In this document: piece by piece, positions 1-4,953 of the stretch
How the letters are laid out: each line of letters begins with the position of its first letter
Numbering within the stretch: the first letter of the stretch is position 1
Origin: JAPWJZ01 sp038247245
GTDB taxonomy: Bacteria; Pseudomonadota; Alphaproteobacteria; Micavibrionales; UBA2020
Assembly: GCA_038247245.1 (NCBI GenBank)
Contig: JBBRVE010000130.1
Span: 1-5,541 of the forward strand
DNA: 5,541 bases
Reading direction: 5' to 3'
Notes under the pieces: model-generated
Told to the model about the DNA's origin: nothing
Databases searched by the model: none
The model's input: only the letters and a program-made list of their open reading frames with translations
Position numbers and translations under genes: made by a program

Positions 1-64
1 ACCATTCGATAAGTTCACGTTTGCTTTCGATCGGTTTTTGATCGACTTTGCTAGCACTGGACAT
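1..64 (-). CDS. gshA: Glutamate-cysteine ligase, N-terminal fragment (probable)
   Basis: Only the first 21 codons are in the window; the gene continues past position 1. The ATG is at 64-62 and an in-frame TGA at 70-68 rules out a longer N-terminus. The peptide begins MSSASKVDQKPIES and continues KRELIEW. A short polar tail followed by a K-R/D-x-L-(I/V)-E-(W/Y) motif resembles the start of the alphaproteobacterial/plant-type glutamate-cysteine ligase, which makes gamma-glutamylcysteine, the first step of glutathione synthesis, in the cytosol. Context supports this: gshA commonly follows rsmE, with ubiA nearby, in alphaproteobacteria. It is on the same strand as rsmE but 169 bases downstream, and has its own candidate promoter at 173-200. 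The ribosome site just before the ATG is weak (GAG only). The identity rests on few residues plus gene order. Confidence 0.6.
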   Translation of the reverse strand, partial: MSSASKVDQKPIESKRELIEW

Positions 65-76
65 AATTCACACACT

Positions 77-97
77 CTATTGCGCATTAAATTTCAT
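77..97 (-). promoter_or_regulatory. Possible 6-codon upstream ORF in the gshA leader
   Basis: On the minus strand, AGGAAG (110-105) lies 7 bases before an ATG (97-95) that opens a six-codon frame, MKFNAQ, ending in TAG (79-77). This ribosome site is clearly better than the one in front of the gshA ATG 12 bases further on. A short translated leader could deliver ribosomes to gshA by reinitiation. So short an ORF easily arises by chance, so this is an inference from the ribosome site and its spacing only. Confidence 0.2.
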
Positions 98-172
98 TTT
101 GATGCTTCCTGCCACAGCTTCCGCGCACGCTGACCGTGTCGTTGAATCTGGAAAAAATGACAGATGCCCCAA

Positions 173-200
173 TCTATACGGAAAGAGGTGCTTATGTCAA
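173..200 (-). promoter_or_regulatory. Candidate sigma70 promoter for gshA
   Basis: Read on the minus strand, a perfect TTGACA (-35, 200-195) is followed after 16 bases by TATAGA (-10, 178-173). Transcription would start near 165 and give a leader of about 100 nt before the gshA ATG at 64. It lies just past the rsmE stop, so gshA could be transcribed independently of rsmE. The -10 matches the consensus at 4 of 6 positions and the spacer is one base short of optimal. No expression data support it. Confidence 0.45.
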
Positions 201-216
201 TCTATAAACGATTTGG

Positions 217-229
217 GTAATATTATTAC
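217..229. repeat. 13-bp AT-rich palindrome between rsmE and the gshA promoter
   Basis: GTAATA-T-TATTAC is a perfect 6+1+6 inverted repeat. It lies about 5 bases past the rsmE stop codon and 16 bases upstream of the candidate gshA -35 box. It is too AT-rich and lacks the T-run needed for an intrinsic terminator. Its position would suit an operator or UP-like element for gshA, but it may be chance in an AT-rich gap. Confidence 0.3.
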
Positions 230-233
230 AACA

Positions 234-980
234 TCAGGCTTTTTGCGTCCAAGCCTGCGCCACGGCCAAGGCCGCGACTGCCGCCGTCTCCGCCTTCAGG
301 ATGCGCGACCCGAGGGATACGGGCAGGGCAAAGGGCTGCTGGCGGATAAACGCGATCTCCGCTTCTGTAAAACCGCCCTCCGGCCCTATCAGGATGGCAA
401 GGGGCGTGTCTGGGGGCAGTTTCTGGAGGGTGACGGCCAGCGGCGGCGCTTCGCCCCTCTCAAGGCAAAAGATGAGCTTTCTGGACGGAGCCCATGTTTC
501 AAAAAGAACTTCCAGATCGCCAAGATCGGACACTTGCATGATATCCAGCCGCTCGCACTGCTCCGCCGCGTCGTTTGCGGTGGCCTGAAGGCGGTCCCGA
601 TTGATGCGGGAGATAACGGTGCGCGCGCAGATGATCGGGAAGAACTGCGTAGCCCCCAGCTCGGCCGACTTTTCGACCATAAAATCAAAGGCTTCTTTCT
701 TGATCGGTGATGCCAGCATCCAGATGTCTTCGGATGCCGTCTGTTCACCTATTTTCTCAAATAAAGAAATGATCGCCTTCTTTTTGCTGAGCTCTTTGAT
801 GCTGGCCAGCCATTCGCCGTTGCGCCCGTTGAAAACGCGCAGCTGCGTGCCCTCATTCGCCCTCATCACGTTTCTGAGGTAATGATGCTGACCCTCTGAT
901 AATTCGATCTCTTCCCCGCCGCTGAGATTTTCGACGGGGACATAAAGACGGCTGAGGGTTTTGTGGGCGTCGCGTGTCAT
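234..980 (-). CDS. rsmE: 16S rRNA (uracil-1498-N3)-methyltransferase RsmE
   Basis: This 248-residue protein matches the usual RsmE length. The family transfers a methyl group from S-adenosylmethionine to N3 of U1498 in 16S rRNA within the assembled 30S subunit. The N-terminal part (about 11-75) is the PUA-like RNA-binding region, beginning RLYVP. The rest is a SPOUT methyltransferase domain with the trefoil-knot signatures in place: EKSAELGA at 103-110, LIGPEGGFTEAE at 197-208, and SLGSRILKAETA at 222-233, which builds the SAM pocket. The start is an ATG at 980-978 with no recognisable ribosome site before it; no better start exists because the family's RLYV motif follows within 11 residues. 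It is divergent from ubiA, 36 bases from that gene's ATG, and lies upstream of gshA on the same strand. It appears intact. Confidence 0.95.
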   Translation of the reverse strand: MTRDAHKTLSRLYVPVENLSGGEEIELSEGQHHYLRNVMRANEGTQLRVFNGRNGEWLASIKELSKKKAIISLFEKIGEQTASEDIWMLASPIKKEAFDFMVEKSAELGATQFFPIICARTVISRINRDRLQATANDAAEQCERLDIMQVSDLGDLEVLFETWAPSRKLIFCLERGEAPPLAVTLQKLPPDTPLAILIGPEGGFTEAEIAFIRQQPFALPVSLGSRILKAETAAVAALAVAQAWTQKA

Positions 981-1016
981 TGAAAAACACTAGCATTGAT
1001 ATACACTTCAATACAA
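981..1016. promoter_or_regulatory. Very short divergent promoter region, rsmE / ubiA
   Basis: Only 36 bases separate the two start codons, so both promoters must overlap each other or the coding sequences. On the plus strand, TGATATACA (997-1005) resembles an extended -10 (TGn plus TATACA), which would start ubiA mRNA near 1012, almost at the ATG. Neither gene has a clear Shine-Dalgarno sequence, so leaderless or near-leaderless messages are plausible. ATTGA (995-999) and TCAAT (1008-1012) form an inverted repeat around the -10, a possible regulator site. All of this is inferred from sequence appearance. Confidence 0.3.
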
Positions 1017-1937
1017 ATGGCGACCGACATTAAAAACAGCGCCGCGATTTTCAGCATCCTGCCGAAACGCGCGCACCCGTATGCCAAGCTGATGCGGCTC
1101 GACAGGCCGATCGGCACATGGCTGCTGCTGCTGCCGGGCTGGTGGTCAATTGTATTGGCCGCGGGTGGCTTTGCCCATATGACGAAGCATCATTACTTTA
1201 TTATGGTGATGTTCGCGGCGGGCGCAATCCTGATGCGGGGCGCGGGCTGCGTCGTGAACGACATCTGGGACCGCGACCTCGATGCGAAGGTGGAGCGCAC
1301 CCGTACCCGCCCCCTGCCTTCGAAACAGGTCAAGCTGCGCCATGCGGCGATTTTCCTGATTATCCTGCTGCTGGTCAGCCTTGGCATCCTGCTCACCTTT
1401 AACCGGCTGACGATCCTGCTGGGGTTTTTGTCGCTGCTGCTGGTGGGGATTTATCCGCTGATGAAGCGCGTGACGTGGTGGCCGCAGGCGTTCCTGGGCT
1501 TCACCTTCAACTGGGGCGCGTTGATGGGCTGGTCGGCTGTGACCGGCAGCCTGGATGTGGCGGGCAGCGCACTGCATTTGCCGCCGCTGTGGATTTATAT
1601 GGGCGGCATCCTGTGGACGCTTGCCTATGACACGATTTACGCGCATCAGGACAAGGAAGACGACGCGATCATCGGCGTGAAATCAACCGCGCGGCTGTTC
1701 GGCAGCCGCAGCAAAATTTTCGTCGGCATTTTCTTCGCCCTCGCCCTTGTCTGTTTCGGCATCGGCAAATTTTTCGCCGCCCCCAGCGCCCTCACCCAGC
1801 TTCTGATCATCTTCCCCGTCGCCCATGCGATGTGGCAACTGCAAAGCTGGAACATGAACAAAGCCGACAGCAGCCTCGCCAAGTTCAGGTCGAACAGGGA
1901 TTTCGGGTTGTTGATGCTGGTGGTGTTTGGGTTCTGA
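1017..1937 (+). CDS. ubiA: 4-Hydroxybenzoate polyprenyltransferase UbiA
   Basis: This integral inner-membrane enzyme attaches the polyprenyl tail to 4-hydroxybenzoate, the first membrane step of ubiquinone synthesis. From the ATG at 1017 it has 306 residues, close to the family's 290-320. Two aspartate-rich motifs that bind Mg2+-diphosphate are present: NDIWDRDLD at 81-89, and the YDTIYAHQDKEDD segment at 204-216. Early family features are RLDRPIGTWLLLLPGWW (residues 27-43), RTRTRPLP (94-101) and a late FRSNRDFG (290-297). About eight or nine hydrophobic membrane segments lie between them. A TTG at 996 would add seven residues, but no ribosome site favours it and ATG 1017 gives a more normal N-terminus, so I use the ATG. 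It is divergent from rsmE and convergent with the pyrophosphohydrolase gene. The protein ends soon after the last motif but seems complete. Confidence 0.93.
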   Translation: MATDIKNSAAIFSILPKRAHPYAKLMRLDRPIGTWLLLLPGWWSIVLAAGGFAHMTKHHYFIMVMFAAGAILMRGAGCVVNDIWDRDLDAKVERTRTRPLPSKQVKLRHAAIFLIILLLVSLGILLTFNRLTILLGFLSLLLVGIYPLMKRVTWWPQAFLGFTFNWGALMGWSAVTGSLDVAGSALHLPPLWIYMGGILWTLAYDTIYAHQDKEDDAIIGVKSTARLFGSRSKIFVGIFFALALVCFGIGKFFAAPSALTQLLIIFPVAHAMWQLQSWNMNKADSSLAKFRSNRDFGLLMLVVFGF

Positions 1938-1944
1938 CCTCTTG

Positions 1945-2057
1945 CGTCACCCCCGCCTTGCGCGGGGGTCCAGAAGGCTGTCCAGCCGTCATATGACTCT
2001 ATAACTTATGAGACGCGCGGACGCGCTTCTGGATGCCCGCGCAAGGCGGGCATGACG
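1945..2057. repeat. Composite double-hairpin intergenic repeat
   Basis: Two 32-base arms (1945-1976 and 2026-2057) are inverted copies differing at four positions. Each arm contains its own perfect 8-bp hairpin with a 5-base loop: ACCCCCGC/GCGGGGGT (1949-1956/1962-1969) and ATGCCCGC/GCGGGCAT (2033-2040/2046-2053). The four arm differences preserve both local hairpins while breaking the long duplex. The middle holds further dyads: GGCTG/CAGCC (1976-1980/1983-1987), the perfect palindrome GTCATATGAC (1988-1997), a bulged TCTATAA/TTATGAGA pair, and GACGCGC repeated with an 8-base period (2012-2026). It fills nearly all of the convergent ubiA/pyrophosphohydrolase gap and so may end or protect both transcripts, although it lacks terminal T-runs. 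It looks like a dispersed REP-like element. Confidence 0.85.
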
Positions 2058-2065
2058 GCTAGCAG

Positions 2066-2467
2066 TTAGGCGAGATCATCAAGCACAGGCGGATGATAAT
2101 TCGGCCCCTTCAGCACTTTGCCGTCTTCGCGGCGCAGTGGTTTGCCGTTGTCGTCCAGTTTCGACATGTTGCTCTCGTGCACGCGGTCGAAAACCTTATC
2201 AATCGGCAGGCCGAAGGTGCAGGACGTACCGCTGAGGACGTATTGGACGTCAGCAATTTCCTTCATCATGTCGAGCCGGGTTTTTTTCGATACCTCGCCC
2301 CATGCGTTCAGCTCGCCAATCGCGCGGTCGAGTTCGGCGAAGAGTTCTTTTACTTCCTCGCCGATCAGCGTCTTGCGGAGTTCCAGCAGTTCGACCGTAA
2401 ACGGGCGGTCATTGGCGACTTCGGTTGCGGCGTGGAAGGCGTGGACTTTTTGTTCGTAGGGGTTCAT
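2066..2467 (-). CDS. MazG/DR2231-like nucleoside triphosphate pyrophosphohydrolase
   Basis: This 133-residue, all-alpha protein probably belongs to the MazG/PRA-PH superfamily, which hydrolyses nucleoside triphosphates (often dUTP or damaged nucleotides) to monophosphate and pyrophosphate. The Mg2+-binding motifs are visible: EEVKE at 37-41 and KEIADVQYVL at 69-78, giving the paired ExxE and ExxD carboxylates. The later VHESNMSKL (96-104), DGKVLKGPNY (115-124) and a following PP match the C-terminal pattern of single-domain DR2231-type enzymes. It is much shorter than two-domain MazG, as expected for that subgroup. The start is well supported: AGGAG (2480-2476) lies 8 bases before the ATG. 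It is a single gene, convergent with ubiA and divergent from the phosphate operon. The substrate cannot be told from sequence. Confidence 0.8.
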   Translation of the reverse strand: MNPYEQKVHAFHAATEVANDRPFTVELLELRKTLIGEEVKELFAELDRAIGELNAWGEVSKKTRLDMMKEIADVQYVLSGTSCTFGLPIDKVFDRVHESNMSKLDDNGKPLRREDGKVLKGPNYHPPVLDDLA

Positions 2468-2515
2468 GGCGGTGGCTCCTGATGTGGCTTATACCTTACC
2501 CACCCTCCTACACCT

Positions 2516-2591
2516 TGTCATCCTGAGCACAGCGAAGAGTCACCCTACTTAGCCGCAAGAAAGGGGATACTTCGCTGCGCTCAGGATGACA
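2516..2591. repeat. 76-bp palindromic intergenic repeat, copy 1
   Basis: The outer 22-base arms (2516-2537 and 2570-2591) are inverted copies with one mismatch (A2529 against C2578). The arm starts TGTCATCCTGAGC and continues with a GCAGCGAAG-like core. A second copy of exactly the same length lies at 4323-4398, and the 22-base ends of the two copies differ by one base each. The element sits between the divergent pyrophosphohydrolase and DUF47 genes, so it is not simply a terminator. No target-site duplication is visible at its ends. Similar TCATCCTGAGC...GAAGGATC palindromes are scattered in many bacterial genomes, as far as I recall. Confidence 0.9.
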
Positions 2592-2602
2592 GGCGTGGTT
2601 AT

Positions 2603-2616
2603 GTCAAACACTTGAC
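2603..2616. promoter_or_regulatory. Perfect inverted repeat overlapping the -35 of the phosphate operon
   Basis: GTCAA-ACAC-TTGAC is a perfect dyad (2603-2607/2612-2616) whose right half forms the first five bases of the candidate -35 TTGACG. A regulator bound here would compete with RNA polymerase. It does not match a Pho box, which is made of direct repeats of a TGTCA-like element with 11-base spacing. No regulator is identified. Confidence 0.35.
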
Positions 2617-2641
2617 GGGAATCATATTCACGCGGTACATT
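2612..2641 (+). promoter_or_regulatory. Candidate promoter of the DUF47-pit operon
   Basis: TTGACG (2612-2617) and TACATT (2636-2641) are separated by 18 bases and precede the DUF47 start at 2675. Transcription would begin around 2648 and give a short leader ending in the AAGGAG ribosome site (2658-2663), 11 bases before the ATG. The -35 is good and the -10 is moderate (4 of 6). Confidence 0.4.
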
Positions 2642-2657
2642 GCTGCCGTGCAGCAAT
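2639..2657. promoter_or_regulatory. 19-bp perfect palindrome between promoter and ribosome site
   Basis: ATTGCTGC-CGT-GCAGCAAT pairs 8 bases on each side of a 3-base centre. It overlaps the end of the candidate -10 and stops immediately before the AAGGAG ribosome site. If transcription starts upstream of it, the RNA would form a tight hairpin next to the ribosome site and could affect translation. If it starts near 2648, the palindrome acts only as DNA, for example as an operator. The two readings cannot be separated from sequence. Confidence 0.4.
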
Positions 2658-2674
2658 AAGGAGATTCCCGAACG

Positions 2675-3310
2675 ATGCTCAACATCGCCAAACTGCTTCC
2701 CAGCGAGCAGAAATTTTACACCTTCCTGCAACAGCTTTCATCGGAGGCGCATACCGCTTCGCTTCATCTTAAAACATTCGTCGAGAGCAACGATGCCGCC
2801 GCGCGGAAAGAAGCCGGCGCCGCGATCACGTCGTGCAAGGCGCAGGCGAAGGCGATTTCATCGGAAGTGACCAAGCAACTGTGCATCAGCTTCGTCACCC
2901 CGTTTGACCGCGAAGACATCCAGTCGATCTGCGGCTACCTGTACCGCATCACCAAGACGATCGAGAAAACCCGCGAACATATGGACATGTACCAGTTCAA
3001 GGACGCGATCGAGCTGAAACGCCAGGTCGAAGTGATCCTGCTGGAGGCCGATGGCATGCAGATCATGATTGACGCGCTGATCAAGGGCGGCAAGGCGCAG
3101 CAGATCATCGAGAAAGCAAAATTGCTGGACGAGCTGGAGAACAAGGGCGACGAGATTCTGAGCGACCTGCTCACCATACTCATCAATACCGCGCCAGACG
3201 CCAAACAGCTGATCCTGCGCAAGGACATCTATGACCTGCTGGAGCGCGTGATTGACGGTTACCGCGACGCCGCCGGCATCGCGCTGCAAATCGCCCTGAA
3301 ATACAACTGA
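2675..3310 (+). CDS. DUF47/PhoU-like Pit accessory protein
   Basis: This cytosolic helical protein of 211 residues belongs to the DUF47 family (PhoU-related, COG1392), usually encoded next to PiT phosphate transporters and thought to modulate them. The family hallmark SFVTPFDREDI is at 72-82, followed by a long helix. The repeated PhoU-like acidic motifs appear as ELENKGDEI (153-161), with the metal-ligand pattern ExxxD at 155-159, and near KDIYDLLERVIDGYRDAAG (183-201), with D194xxxD198. Length is normal for the family (about 205-215). The ATG at 2675 is preceded by AAGGAG at 2658-2663 with an 11-base gap. The pit start follows 13 bases after the stop, so the two genes form an operon. There are no membrane segments. 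The regulatory role is known for the family only in outline. Confidence 0.92.
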   Translation: MLNIAKLLPSEQKFYTFLQQLSSEAHTASLHLKTFVESNDAAARKEAGAAITSCKAQAKAISSEVTKQLCISFVTPFDREDIQSICGYLYRITKTIEKTREHMDMYQFKDAIELKRQVEVILLEADGMQIMIDALIKGGKAQQIIEKAKLLDELENKGDEILSDLLTILINTAPDAKQLILRKDIYDLLERVIDGYRDAAGIALQIALKYN

Positions 3311-3323
3311 GGCATCGCGTTTA

Positions 3324-4319
3324 ATGGATACAGGCCTCCTGCTCCTCATCATCGCGGTCGTGCTCACGATCGGCTTTGACTTCATCAACGGGTTCCATGA
3401 CGCGGCGAACGCGATTGCGACCGTCGTGTCGACCCGCGTGATGCGCCCCGCCCATGCCGTGATATACGGCGCCGCGCTGAACTTCGTGGGCGCGCTGATG
3501 GGCACGGAGGTTGCGGCCACCATCGGCAAGGGATTGGTGGATGCGGCGCAAATCACCATCCAGACCGTCATCTGCACCGTCATGGCCGCCATCGTGTGGA
3601 ATTTGATCACCTGGTACAAGGGCCTGCCCACATCGTCGTCGCACGCGCTGATCGGGTCATTGCTGGGCGCGACGTTTTTTTCCGCTGGTAATGACAGCAT
3701 CATGTGGCCCAAGGTGCTGCAAAAAATCGTCGGGCCGATGGTGACGTCGCCCATCGCCGGCATCACGCTGGGCTTTGTGATCATGCTGTCGCTGATGTGG
3801 CTGGTGCATAAAATGCCGCTGGGCCGCATCAACAAGGTGTTCAGCAAGCTGCAAATTGTTTCCGCCGGGTTCATGGCGCTGAACCACGGACATAACGACG
3901 CGCAGAAATCGATGGGCATTATCGCGCTCGCCCTGATGCTCACCTATCCCAGCAAGGAATTCGAAGTGCCGACATGGGTTATCCTGTCCTGCGCGATTGC
4001 CATGGGCATCGGCACGATGACGGGCGGCTGGCGCATCATACGCACGCTTGGCACCAAAATGATCAAGCTGCAGCCCATCCACGGCTTCGCCGCCGAAACG
4101 ACGGCGTCCATCATCATCTTCGGCGCGTCGCATTACGGCATTCCGGTGTCGACCACGCAAGTGATCTCCACCTCCATCATGGGCGTCGGCGCAACCAAGC
4201 GCCTGTCCGCCGTGCGCTGGGGCATTGTGGGGAATATCGTCTGGGCATGGATACTCACCATCCCCCTCACCTTCTGCTTTGCGGGCTTGCTGATGTGGGT
4301 TTACCGGTTTTTCCAATAA
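3324..4319 (+). CDS. pit: PiT-family inorganic phosphate transporter
   Basis: This inner-membrane transporter of 331 residues probably takes up phosphate, typically as a metal-phosphate complex with protons, or uses Na+ in some relatives. The duplicated PiT signature is present in both halves: GFDFINGFHDAANAIAT (17-33) and ALNHGHNDAQKSMGI (185-199). The paired re-entrant motifs are GLPTSSSHALIG (100-111) and GIPVSTTQVISTS (272-284). HGFAAETTAS (253-262) completes the second half. About ten hydrophobic segments are apparent, starting at residues 4-20. It lacks the long central cytoplasmic loop of the larger E. coli PitA and has the length of the compact bacterial PiT class. It is translated 13 bases after the DUF47 gene, with only a weak TGAGG ribosome site (3308-3312), suggesting translational coupling. 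Some family members carry sulfate, but the DUF47 partner favours phosphate. Confidence 0.94.
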   Translation: MDTGLLLLIIAVVLTIGFDFINGFHDAANAIATVVSTRVMRPAHAVIYGAALNFVGALMGTEVAATIGKGLVDAAQITIQTVICTVMAAIVWNLITWYKGLPTSSSHALIGSLLGATFFSAGNDSIMWPKVLQKIVGPMVTSPIAGITLGFVIMLSLMWLVHKMPLGRINKVFSKLQIVSAGFMALNHGHNDAQKSMGIIALALMLTYPSKEFEVPTWVILSCAIAMGIGTMTGGWRIIRTLGTKMIKLQPIHGFAAETTASIIIFGASHYGIPVSTTQVISTSIMGVGATKRLSAVRWGIVGNIVWAWILTIPLTFCFAGLLMWVYRFFQ

Positions 4320-4322
4320 CAT

Positions 4323-4398
4323 TGTCATCCTGAGCGCAGCGAAGGATCTCTCGTCCGGCCGCGAGAAAGAGGGATCCTTCGCTGCGCTCCGGATGACA
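4323..4398. repeat. 76-bp palindromic intergenic repeat, copy 2
   Basis: Arms of 28 bases (4323-4350 and 4371-4398) pair with one mismatch (T4331 against C4390) and one G-T pair. It starts 3 bases after the pit stop codon and ends 9 bases before the terminator's A-tract, so it would be transcribed as a strong hairpin in the 3' end of the phosphate mRNA. It is the same family and exact length as the 2516-2591 copy, with the centre diverged and small compensating insertions and deletions. The open reading frames running through it are artefacts of the repeat. Confidence 0.92.
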
Positions 4399-4407
4399 GG
4401 AAAAAAC

Positions 4408-4442
4408 AAAAAAACCCGCTCCATCACTGGAGCGGGTTTTTT
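4408..4442. terminator. Bidirectional intrinsic terminator between pit and hup
   Basis: A 9-bp GC-rich stem, CCCGCTCCA (4415-4423) and TGGAGCGGG (4428-4436), with a TCAC loop, is flanked by seven A's on the left (4408-4414) and six T's on the right (4437-4442). Both orientations therefore carry a stem followed by a U-run. It would end pit on the plus strand and the HU gene on the minus strand, whose stop is 17 bases away. Confidence 0.93.
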
Positions 4443-4459
4443 GCTAGAAGCGCGGTAAG

Positions 4460-4759
4460 TTACTTGCCGACGGCTTCTTTCAGTTCTTTTGCAGCGCGGA
4501 AGGCGATTTTCTTTTTCGCCGGAATTTTGATGGTTTCGCCGGTCGCGGGGTTACGGCCCATGCGTGCGGCGCGTTTGCGCACCTGCAGGATGCCAAGGCC
4601 GGCCAAGCGTACGCGGTTGCCTTTTTTCAGGTTCTTCACGAGATGGGAGACCAGGTCTTCCATGATCGCGTTCATTTGTTTTTTCGTCAGATCCTGCGTC
4701 TCGGCCATTTCAGCCGCGATGTTCTTCAGCGTAACGGTCGGTTGGGTGACTTTTGCCAT
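4460..4759 (-). CDS. hup: HU-family nucleoid DNA-binding protein
   Basis: This small basic protein of 99 residues bends and compacts DNA as a dimer. Residues 10-45 form the helical dimerisation part. The flexible DNA-binding arm is RKRAARMGRNPATGETIKI (61-79), carrying the conserved GRNPATGE signature with the intercalating proline at 71. The C-terminal AFRAAKELKEAV (86-97) is typical. It is slightly longer than the 90-residue E. coli HU because of a short N-terminal extension (MAKVTQPT), and the RKRAARMGRNP arm is the form common in alphaproteobacteria. IHF subunits look different around the arm, so HU is preferred. The ATG at 4759 has only a weak purine-rich site upstream. The gene ends into a strong shared terminator and stands alone, 194 bases from the uup stop. 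Confidence 0.93.
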   Translation of the reverse strand: MAKVTQPTVTLKNIAAEMAETQDLTKKQMNAIMEDLVSHLVKNLKKGNRVRLAGLGILQVRKRAARMGRNPATGETIKIPAKKKIAFRAAKELKEAVGK

Positions 4760-4811
4760 GTGATGAGACTCGCTTCAAATGATTGCACAAGTGGCGTTGA
4801 AACATGGCGCA

Positions 4812-4830
4812 CGGGGTTTAAAACCACCCG
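4812..4830. repeat. Imperfect GC/AT palindrome upstream of hup
   Basis: CGGG...CCCG (4812-4815/4827-4830) encloses GGTTT-A-AAACC (4815-4819/4821-4825), with one unpaired A on the right. It lies 53 bases upstream of the HU start, in the leader or promoter region. No convincing -35/-10 pair was found nearby. It could be a regulator site or chance. Confidence 0.3.
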
Positions 4831-4891
4831 TCGCGCAGAATCACATTTCGTTGCCGTGACCATTAATTCATGACAGATTCAAAGGAATGCG

Positions 4892-4924
4892 CCAACCGGA
4901 AAATACCTTTTTTAAAGGGGTTGG
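4892..4924 (-). terminator. Possible weak terminator after uup
   Basis: Past the uup stop, minus-strand RNA could pair CCAACCCCTTT (4924-4914) with AAAGG (4910-4906) and GGTTGG (4897-4892), leaving an 8-base bulge on one side. A second loose pairing, GGGCG/CGCCC (4923-4927/4943-4947), overlaps it. Neither has a clear U-run, so termination here is uncertain and uup might read into hup. Confidence 0.25.
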
Positions 4925-4953
4925 GCGGCCTTTTACAATAATCGCCCGGCAAA

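Noticed and set aside
194..220. 8-codon plus-strand ORF with a purine-rich upstream site (AAAGAGG)
   Set aside because: It is very short, leads into nothing on its strand, and overlaps the candidate minus-strand gshA promoter.
48..710. 220-codon plus-strand frame
   Set aside because: It is mostly antisense to rsmE, with low-complexity, arginine-rich composition and no domain.
1945..2591. Clustered repeats as a CRISPR array
   Set aside because: The repeats are inverted palindromic pairs of two unrelated families without regularly spaced direct repeats or unique spacers, and no cas genes are present.
2591..2617. Pho box upstream of the phosphate operon
   Set aside because: TGTCA occurs at 2602-2606 but there is no second copy 11 bases away, so the direct-repeat pattern is missing.
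2549..2731. 60-codon minus-strand frame across the promoter region
   Set aside because: Its C-terminus is translated repeat sequence (VILSAAKYPLS) and the rest covers the DUF47 start and leader antisense. It has no family features.
2858..3943. 361-codon open frame on the minus strand
   Set aside because: It lies antisense to the DUF47 and pit genes, both of which have full family motifs. Its translation shows no recognisable domain, and long shadow frames are expected in GC-rich genes.
3657..4427. 256-codon minus-strand frame overlapping pit and the repeat
   Set aside because: The N-terminal part is a translation of the palindromic repeat (VIRSAAKDPS-type peptide) and the rest is a histidine-rich shadow of pit.
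4760..4953. RNA gene or promoter between uup and hup
   Set aside because: No tRNA-like cloverleaf or convincing -35/-10 pair was found; only weak dyads are visible.
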